A stretch of 12,446 nt of DNA, from contig JAGQRC010000040.1 of NCBI GenBank assembly GCA_020425835.1, forward strand, positions 1 to 12,446, in the 5' to 3' direction. The notes below the pieces were generated by a model. It made no database searches. It saw only the letters and a list, made by a program, of their open reading frames with translations, and was not told the DNA's origin. The position numbers were made by a program, and so were the translations under genes. This document shows positions 7,622-12,446 of this stretch, in pieces. Positions within the stretch are counted from its first letter, which is position 1. Every line of letters begins with the position of its first letter. Source of the DNA: Planctomycetota bacterium. Lineage in GTDB: Bacteria > Planctomycetota > UBA8108 > UBA1146 > JAJFFE01.

Positions 7622-8521
7622 ATGCGTGACGAGGCGCTTCGTGACGGGCTCGTGGTCTTTCGGTCGAGTCGCGAAGTGAAAGTGCGCGTCGCGGCCGAGG
7701 AATGGACCTGTGAGCTCCGAGGATCGTTCCGACGTCGCCGGGAGACGGTGGTGGTCGGAGATCGAGTTCGGGTCGCGCAGCGATCCGAACTCGCCGGAGT
7801 CATCGAAGAGATCCTACCGCGTCGGAACTACCTCTCCCGACGGCGAGAGGTGGGAGGGGGACGGGAGCTTCTCGTCGCGAGTAATCTCGATCAGGTCGTC
7901 GCCGTTTTCGCGGCCCGGCGTCCCCGGCCGAAGCTCGGCGCCCTCGACCGATTGCTGGTTGCCGCCGAGCACCGTCGACTTCCCGCCCGGATCGTCCTGA
8001 ACAAGATCGACCTCGGCGTCGACTCGGCGTTGGACCAGGAGCTCCGGGACTACGAGTCGATCGGCTACGCCGTCTCGCGGGTCAGCGCCGCAACGGGAGA
8101 AGGACTGACCGCGCTCGAGTCTGCTCTCGCCGGGCGCGTCTCCGTCGTGTCCGGACCGTCCGGGGCCGGGAAGTCATCGTTGCTCAGTCGTATCTTGGGC
8201 ATCGAGATCCGCGTCGGCGAGGTCAGCGAGCACAACGAGAAGGGCCGCCACACGACGACGGCGGCGACCGGCTACGCAGAGCCCGGAGGCGGGGCGTTGA
8301 TCGACACCCCCGGGTTCCGGGACTACGGGCTCTGGGACCTCGAGCCAGCGGATCTCGCCGGGTGTATGCCGGACATCTTCCGATTCGCGGGAGATTGCCG
8401 CTTTGCGAACTGCCGTCACCGCGAAGAGCCGGACTGCGCGGTTGTCGCCGCGGTCGACGCGGGGGATGTCTCCGCCCGCCGTCTCCGGAGCTATCGCGGT
8501 ATACTCGACTCCTTGGGGTGA
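7622..8521 (+). CDS. rsgA: Ribosome small-subunit GTPase RsgA
   Basis: RsgA is a circularly permuted GTPase that checks and matures the 30S subunit. The 299-residue length is typical. An N-terminal OB-fold is expected at about 1-80 (VVVGDRVRV). The GTPase motifs appear in permuted order: NKID (G4) at 127-130, GPSGAGKSS (G1) at 178-186, GRHTTT (G2) at 208-213 and DTPG (G3) at 228-231. The C-terminal zinc site is C259, C264, H266, C272. All key residues are present. The ATG lies 6 bp after the purB stop with no clear ribosome binding site, which suggests translational coupling. A TATACT hexamer at 8500-8505 near the 3' end could be a -10 for the sigma operon, but it has no visible -35 partner. 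Confidence 0.96.
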   Translation: MRDEALRDGLVVFRSSREVKVRVAAEEWTCELRGSFRRRRETVVVGDRVRVAQRSELAGVIEEILPRRNYLSRRREVGGGRELLVASNLDQVVAVFAARRPRPKLGALDRLLVAAEHRRLPARIVLNKIDLGVDSALDQELRDYESIGYAVSRVSAATGEGLTALESALAGRVSVVSGPSGAGKSSLLSRILGIEIRVGEVSEHNEKGRHTTTAATGYAEPGGGALIDTPGFRDYGLWDLEPADLAGCMPDIFRFAGDCRFANCRHREEPDCAVVAAVDAGDVSARRLRSYRGILDSLG

Positions 8522-8558
8522 GCCGCCCGGTCCCGATCGCGATCCATTTCGGCCGCGA

Positions 8559-8651
8559 GGTTCTGCCGGTTCGCCCGTCTGAAGGACGCGGTCAGCGGCC
8601 CGACCCCGGGTCCGGTTCTGCACCCCGTGACCGACGCCGAGTCGGTTCTGC
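8559..8651 (+). repeat. Three direct copies of GGTTCTGC upstream of the sigma gene
   Basis: The 8-mer occurs at 8559-8566, 8614-8621 and 8644-8651, with starts 55 and 30 bases apart. The second and third copies share one more base (CGGTTCTGC). All lie in the 165-bp gap between rsgA and the sigma factor gene. Three copies in so short a stretch is unlikely by chance. They might be regulator binding sites, but there is no direct evidence for binding. Confidence 0.45.
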
Positions 8652-8686
8652 GCGTCGACGTCCGTGGGAGAGCGGGAGCGCGAGTG

Positions 8687-9397
8687 ATGGATGATCGACT
8701 CCGACTGGAGCTGGTGGAGCGTGCCGCAGCGGGCGATGGCGCGGCCTTCGCCGAACTCGTCGAACACCATCGTCGAGTCGCGGCCGGAGTGGCCTACGGT
8801 ATCGTCAAGGAGGAGCACCTCGCCACGGATGCCGTCCAAGAGGCCTTCTTCAAGGCGTTTCAGGGCCTTCGAGATCTCAAGGACCGCGAGCGCTTCCTGC
8901 CGTGGTTCCTGAGCATCGTACGGAGCGCGGCTACCGACGTGATCCGTCGTCAGATCCGCTGGGACAGTCGCGAGGTGAGCTACGGCGACGAGTTCCGCGG
9001 CGAGCCTCCGCGATCGACCGGAGCCACCGCGCCGCCGGACGAGGCGATCGTCCGATCCGAGGAAGCGAGCACCGTGAGGACCGCGCTCGAGTCCCTGTCC
9101 GACGAGTATCGGGAGATCATCCTGCTCAAGCACATGGAAGGGCGCTCCTACCGGGAGATCTCGCGACTGCTGCGACTCAGCGTCCGAGCGGTGGAGTCCC
9201 GGTTGTTCCGAGCCCGTCAGCAGCTCAGCAAGAAACTCGAGCTCTTACGTGCGAAGGACGCCGAGCCGACGCCGAATCTCGGTCGGCTGCCGAGTAGTTC
9301 CGATCGAACGAGCGTCTCTCTGGCGATGGGAGCGACGGCCACGGGTCGAGGGCAACGACCCGTCGGCGGTGAGACCCGACGAAGGACCAGATCGTGA
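8687..9397 (+). CDS. ECF-type RNA polymerase sigma factor
   Basis: This is a 236-residue sigma-70 family protein with only regions 2 and 4. Region 2 spans about 8-90 (AFAELVEHHRR, then DAVQEAFFKAF, the -10 binding part, then FLPWFLSIVRSAATDVIRR). A variable linker follows. Region 4 lies at about 137-190 (LSDEYREIILLKHMEGRSY, then the helix-turn-helix REISRLLRLSVRAVESRLFRAR). A tail of about 40 basic, low-complexity residues follows. The frame is open to GTG 8627, but ATG 8687 has GGGAG 8 bases upstream and starts at the usual distance from region 2; GTG 8684 is also possible. Its TGA overlaps the GTG of the next gene, a membrane anti-sigma factor, so the two are translationally coupled and form a signal switch. 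The target promoters are unknown. Confidence 0.92.
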   Translation: MDDRLRLELVERAAAGDGAAFAELVEHHRRVAAGVAYGIVKEEHLATDAVQEAFFKAFQGLRDLKDRERFLPWFLSIVRSAATDVIRRQIRWDSREVSYGDEFRGEPPRSTGATAPPDEAIVRSEEASTVRTALESLSDEYREIILLKHMEGRSYREISRLLRLSVRAVESRLFRARQQLSKKLELLRAKDAEPTPNLGRLPSSSDRTSVSLAMGATATGRGQRPVGGETRRRTRS

Positions 9398-10452
9398 ATA
9401 CGCATACCACCTGCGCACTGGCCGCACGCTGGATCGAGCTCTCCATGGACGGGGAACTCGCCCCGGAGCAGGAGTCCCAGCTGGAGGAGCACCTCGACCG
9501 TTGCGGGGACTGCCGAGAGCGTTTCGAGCGGTCGATGTCCGAGCGCCGGTTGCTCGAGGACGAACTGGGCCGGTGGTCCGGCGAGTTCGACGAGTTGCTC
9601 GCGAACCGGATAACCGAAGCCAGCATCGAGAGGTTCGCGGTCGCTCGTGCCGCGGAGCGCGAACGCGAACAGCGCCGAGGCTATCGCCGAACCGTCCGGC
9701 GGGCAGCGGCCGTCTTCCTGATGGGGAGTGTCGCGTTCGGGATCGTCTGGGGCGCGATCCAACTCTCCAACCCGGGTCGACGGGCACGTGCCATCGCGAT
9801 GGCCACTTGGAGTGGTCCGACACCGCGGTTCATGGGAGCGGAGGAGTCCGGCTCGAGTCGCATGCTCAACGGGTACGAACCCGTGACGGTGCCCAAAGAC
9901 TGCACGCTCGAGCTGTCCTATCCCGATGGTTCGCGGGTGGAAGTCACCGGGCCGAGTCGGTTCGAGCTGCAGTCCGAAACGGGGCGGCGTCTCTTCCGAC
10001 TCGAAGAAGGGCTGGCGGTTTTCTCGATCGAGCACACCGCGGACAGCTACGTCGTGACGACTCGTCTCGGCGGAGTGAAGGTCATCGGCACGGAGTTCAC
10101 CGTCGAGCACGACGAGTCGCGGAACCAAACCGGGGTGCTCGTCGATCGAGGGAAGGTCCAGGTGTGGCGCCGAGACCAGCCCCGTTCGGTGGTGACCCTC
10201 GGCGCCGGGGACGTGGCGAGGATTCCCGGCCGGCAGGACGGACACGGCATCTTGCAGGTCTTCCGCGACGCCGCGACCGTGAGCCCCGCGGCAGCCCCGG
10301 TGTCGGACCGCGAGTCGCGCGTCGGGGATCGTGGACCGGGCGAAGGGTCGCGCCCCTCCTCAGTTGTGCCCGAAGCCGACGGGCCGAGCACCACGGGCGA
10401 CTCGCCGCCTCGCCCCAAGCTCGATATGCCCGTACCGGGCGGCCAGCGCTGA
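9394..10452 (+). CDS. Membrane anti-sigma factor with zinc-binding ASD and FecR domain
   Basis: The 352-residue protein has an N-terminal cytoplasmic anti-sigma domain with the zinc motif HLDRCGDC (His33, Cys37, Cys40; H-x3-C-x2-C). A charged helix follows, then one transmembrane segment at about 104-124 (VFLMGSVAFGIVWGAIQL). The outer part contains a FecR-type beta domain at about 165-277, with YVVTTRLGGVKVIGTEFTV and RGKVQVWRR. The last 60 residues are rich in Pro, Ser and Gly and probably disordered. By family logic it holds the upstream sigma factor at the membrane and releases it on an outside signal. The start is GTG 9394 with GAAGGA at 9381-9386; the GTGA overlap with the sigma gene supports coupling. 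No TonB-dependent receptor gene is adjacent in the window, so iron-citrate-type signalling cannot be assumed. Confidence 0.92.
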   Translation: MNTHTTCALAARWIELSMDGELAPEQESQLEEHLDRCGDCRERFERSMSERRLLEDELGRWSGEFDELLANRITEASIERFAVARAAEREREQRRGYRRTVRRAAAVFLMGSVAFGIVWGAIQLSNPGRRARAIAMATWSGPTPRFMGAEESGSSRMLNGYEPVTVPKDCTLELSYPDGSRVEVTGPSRFELQSETGRRLFRLEEGLAVFSIEHTADSYVVTTRLGGVKVIGTEFTVEHDESRNQTGVLVDRGKVQVWRRDQPRSVVTLGAGDVARIPGRQDGHGILQVFRDAATVSPAAAPVSDRESRVGDRGPGEGSRPSSVVPEADGPSTTGDSPPRPKLDMPVPGGQR

Positions 10453-10510
10453 TCCACCCACGCCAAGTACGTTTCTGAGATCTCACGCAAGTCCCGATCG
10501 GCAGGGGCGG

Positions 10511-10606
10511 GAAACCCCGCGTTCGAAACGAACCGGTGCTGGTGGTGCCGTCGGGATCTGCTACACTACGCGCCGGCTCGAAGTTGCATAAGACTCCCGG
10601 CGATCG
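10511..10606 (+). promoter_or_regulatory. Promoter region of the AAA+ gene with an extended -10
   Basis: TGCTACACT at 10559-10567 is an extended -10 element, repeating the TGnTACACT seen before purB. It would start a transcript at about 10574. No -35 stands out. Just upstream, a small GC hairpin (GCGGG, 4-base loop, CCCGC, about 10507-10520) may mark the end of the sigma operon, but it lacks a T-run. No clear Shine-Dalgarno precedes the ATG at 10607. Confidence 0.45.
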
Positions 10607-11164
10607 ATGAATCCGAAGGCCGTCTATCCTGGCCGTTGTCGGCGTCGTCGTCGGAACTCTCGTGACTCGGAGGAGGGTCCCATTCGAAGCGATATCCGCA
10701 TCTCGAACCAAGATCCCGACAGTACAGTGCTGATTCAGGGGGCTCGTGGGGCCGGCAAGCGGTCGTTGGCTCGATCGCTCCACGCTCGTTCGCGTCGTGC
10801 TGCGCGGGAGTTCCGCGTTTTCAGTTGTCGGGCGTGCTCACCCCTGGAGGTCCGGCGCCTGTTCCTGGGCGAGCGACACGGAGATGCCCGAGGGCGGCAG
10901 GTTCGATACCAAGGATTGCTCGAGGGGATCGGCGAGGGCACGCTCTACCTCGACGAGGTGGAACAGCTCGATTTCGACATGCAGCGGATCCTCGCGCGAG
11001 TGGTCGCCGAGGGGTTCTTCCGGCCGCTTGGGTCGGCGACGCCGGTCGCGTTTCGCGGTCGGCTGATCTTCTCGACCTGTTCGGACACCGGCTCGGCTTT
11101 CGGCGAGACGATTCATTCGGAGCTTCGCGCGGTGATCGGCTCGGACGCCGTCGCGCGCTGCTGA
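10607..11164 (+). CDS. Short AAA+ protein derived from the sigma-54 activator domain
   Basis: A 185-residue protein shows the order of a bacterial enhancer-binding protein ATPase: Walker A GARGAGKRSLARSLH at 45-59, a FRVFSCRA strand at about 69-76 where activators have FVAVNCAA, then LFLGERHG and GLLEGIGEGTLYLDEVE at about 103-119 with Walker B. The helix MQRILARVVAEGFFRPLG and a sensor I strand LIFSTCSD at 153-160 follow. Several features are missing: the GAFTGA loop that contacts sigma-54 is replaced by GDARGR, sensor I lacks its Asn, and the protein stops where activators have FREDLYYRL. It therefore lacks the arginine-finger/lid half and any helix-turn-helix. It cannot be a normal sigma-54 activator. 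ATP binding is plausible; the role is unknown. The first 30 residues are arginine-rich and the true N-terminus is uncertain. Three bases of the downstream hairpin aside, it converges on the minus-strand pair with a 50-bp gap. Confidence 0.7.
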   Translation: MNPKAVYPGRCRRRRRNSRDSEEGPIRSDIRISNQDPDSTVLIQGARGAGKRSLARSLHARSRRAAREFRVFSCRACSPLEVRRLFLGERHGDARGRQVRYQGLLEGIGEGTLYLDEVEQLDFDMQRILARVVAEGFFRPLGSATPVAFRGRLIFSTCSDTGSAFGETIHSELRAVIGSDAVARC

Positions 11165-11180
11165 ACCGACGCGGACGCTT

Positions 11181-11206
11181 CACCCCTGCTCGGCGGAGTG
11201 GTGGTG
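11181..11206. terminator. Candidate bidirectional terminator hairpin between convergent genes
   Basis: In the 50-bp gap between the two convergent genes, 11181-11191 pairs with 11196-11206 around a GGCG loop: 11 base steps, one mismatch, two G-U pairs. No T-run follows on either strand, so it would be a weak terminator by the standard rule. Confidence 0.35.
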
Positions 11207-11214
11207 TGCCCCGA

Positions 11215-12222
11215 TCAGTCCTCGTCCCAGTCGAAGACGAGTCCGTCGACCAAGAAGAGTCGACGGCCTCGGTACTCCCAGAACTCGAACATCGTTCCGC
11301 GCTGCTGAAGCCAAGTCACATCCGCTGGATAGCCCCATGCACCGAGGGCCTCCACTCGGGACATGCCCTCGTGCAACTGCCGTTTCCGCGCGTAGCTCTC
11401 GTACTGCTGTTGCGTCAACCCACGCAAGAGGGACTGCCGACGGCCGCTGTCGTTCCATTCGTCGACCCGAGTCTCGAGCGCTTGCTGCTCGTTCGTGATC
11501 ACCCGCTCCCCGGACCGGACCATTCCGATCCCGGCGAGGAACGCGAACTCACTGACCCATCCCTCGCGGTCGAAGATGAAGCCGAGCTCTCTCAACCTCC
11601 GCTCCCTCGCCTCGTCGGTGCGGGAGACGAAGCGATCCGCGAACTTCGGGACCTCGCGCTGCCAGAGTTCGTTCGTCGACAACACGGCACGATGGCGTTC
11701 GAGCAGCGCGAGAACCTGATCGGGATCGACGACTTTCTGTTCCGCCGAGGCGAGGTCGGAGAGGATCCGTTCGACGATCCCGAGCGACGTCTTCCGGAAC
11801 GCTTCGGATTCGGAATCGACGGGATGCTCCAGCGCCCAGCGTGCGATCGCGAGTCTTCTCTCGACCGGAACGACCTCGAGCGACAGCGAGACGAGGTCGA
11901 GCATGGTTCGGTCGCTCGGCCCTTCGAACGCGTCGATGACTCGGAGATCCCGCGGGTCGTCGCCGACCTGGAATCGAATCCCCAACGGTAGCGACCGAAG
12001 ATCCATCGATCGCAGAACGGGGAAGCGAGCGTCTTCCTCGAGCTCGAACGCGAGATCGGTACCGACGAGCGAGAGGTCGTTGCCGACGACGCTCTGGTAG
12101 CGACCGACGACCACGACCAACTGCCCGGGCTCCAGCGTCAGGTGCTCGAGCTCCACCGGCAGGAGAGGACGAGACTCGCCGAACGCCAGGCCGAGGAGCG
12201 CGGTTGCGAGGAGCCAGTTCAT
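11215..12222 (-). CDS. Secreted protein of unknown function with a BamE-like C-terminal segment
   Basis: From ATG 12222 the product is 335 residues with a short signal peptide (WLLATALLGLAFG, cleavage near residue 15-17). An N-terminal beta-rich part at about 30-100 contains QLVVVVGRYQSVVGNDLSL and may be a small barrel. A helical middle part follows at about 105-280. The C-terminal 284-330 reads HEGMSRVEALGAWGYPADV and, after a short loop, FEFWEYRGRRLFLVDGLVF. This matches the 'GMs..eV..lGkP...w.Y...yF..g.v' pattern of BamE/SmpA-like small domains. The match is by eye and may reflect a shared fold only. The frame is open to 12333, but the extra 37 residues lie over the preceding gene. GAAGG lies 9 bases upstream of ATG 12222, and the ATGA overlap with that gene implies translational coupling. 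I do not recognise the whole protein. Confidence 0.8.
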   Translation of the reverse strand: MNWLLATALLGLAFGESRPLLPVELEHLTLEPGQLVVVVGRYQSVVGNDLSLVGTDLAFELEEDARFPVLRSMDLRSLPLGIRFQVGDDPRDLRVIDAFEGPSDRTMLDLVSLSLEVVPVERRLAIARWALEHPVDSESEAFRKTSLGIVERILSDLASAEQKVVDPDQVLALLERHRAVLSTNELWQREVPKFADRFVSRTDEARERRLRELGFIFDREGWVSEFAFLAGIGMVRSGERVITNEQQALETRVDEWNDSGRRQSLLRGLTQQQYESYARKRQLHEGMSRVEALGAWGYPADVTWLQQRGTMFEFWEYRGRRLFLVDGLVFDWDED

Positions 12223-12446
12223 AGTGCCGTACCTTCGATGAGGACGATGCCGCCGATCTCCAGGAAGAGGATCAGGTTTCCGTCGTGGAGCTTGCGGAGG
12301 TCGATCATTCGACCCTGGAGGTCCATCTCCCACTGCGGAGTGCCGTCGACGAGGCAGAAATGGAGCTTTCCATAGGCGCCACAGACACAGAGACTCTCGT
12401 CGAGGACGATCGGCGCGGTAAACGGATCGAAAGGAACTCGGGAGAT
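12219..12446 (-). CDS. PQQ-like beta-propeller protein, C-terminal part (cut by the window edge)
   Basis: Reading the minus strand from the right edge gives 75 residues ending at a TGA at 12221-12219, which overlaps the next ATG (ATGA). The visible part has a propeller-type repeat: APIVLDESLCVCGAYGKLHF, then VDGTPQWEMDLQG with the Trp strand, then LILFLEIGGIVLIEG. This resembles the repeats of the lipoprotein at 1358-2614 (compare VYAGSEDGQLYAF). The N-terminus lies outside the window, so export signal and total length cannot be judged. Confidence 0.75.
   Translation of the reverse strand: MSRVPFDPFTAPIVLDESLCVCGAYGKLHFCLVDGTPQWEMDLQGRMIDLRKLHDGNLILFLEIGGIVLIEGTAL

Noticed and set aside
10501..10520. 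Intrinsic terminator after the anti-sigma gene
   Set aside because: The stem is only 5 bp and no T-run follows, so it is noted with the promoter region and not called as a terminator.
10825..11991. Plus-strand open frame of 388 codons
   Set aside because: It overlaps the AAA+ gene in another frame and runs antisense to the secreted BamE-like protein, which has a signal peptide and a coupled start.

Overview
The window is GC-rich and densely coded. It carries ten complete protein genes plus one cut off at the right edge, and no rRNA, tRNA, CRISPR array, insertion sequence or prophage gene is visible. The gene content points to a Planctomycetota-like bacterium: an ECF sigma factor overlapping a membrane anti-sigma factor with a FecR domain, a secreted TPR/gluzincin protein with an N-terminal 'NGNQIRGKI' type beta-domain, PQQ-like beta-propeller proteins, and an adenylosuccinate lyase of the long animal-like type. 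This placement comes from recalled family patterns and was not tested by phylogeny.

Layout. 1-213 is a hairpin-rich leader, possibly with the tail of an upstream gene. 214-2614 (+) is a three-gene run: an exported Ig-like protein, a 100-residue acidic protein, and a lipoprotein with a PQQ-like beta-propeller. It converges on and overlaps by 29 bp with tilS (4082-2586, -), which follows a secreted TPR/metallopeptidase gene (5915-4107, -) at a 24-bp distance. A divergent intergenic region (5916-6157) separates that pair from purB and rsgA (+, 6 bp apart). After 165 bp with a three-copy 8-bp repeat come the sigma factor and its anti-sigma/FecR partner, overlapping at a GTGA. Next is a short AAA+ protein derived from the sigma-54-activator fold (10607-11164, +) with its own promoter-like element. 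It converges on a minus-strand pair at the right edge: the end of a PQQ-like propeller gene and, ATGA-coupled to it, a secreted protein ending in a BamE-like segment.

How they fit. tilS (lysidine at tRNA-Ile2 C34), purB (two steps of purine synthesis) and rsgA (30S maturation GTPase) are housekeeping. The rest suggests cell-envelope work: exported propellers at both ends, a secreted peptidase-like protein, and a sigma/anti-sigma switch crossing the inner membrane. No single undescribed system is proven. The best leads are the AAA+ remnant with an eroded GAFTGA loop and no DNA-binding domain, the propeller/BamE-like couple, and the repeated DNA motifs in front of the sigma operon and the two extended -10 sites.
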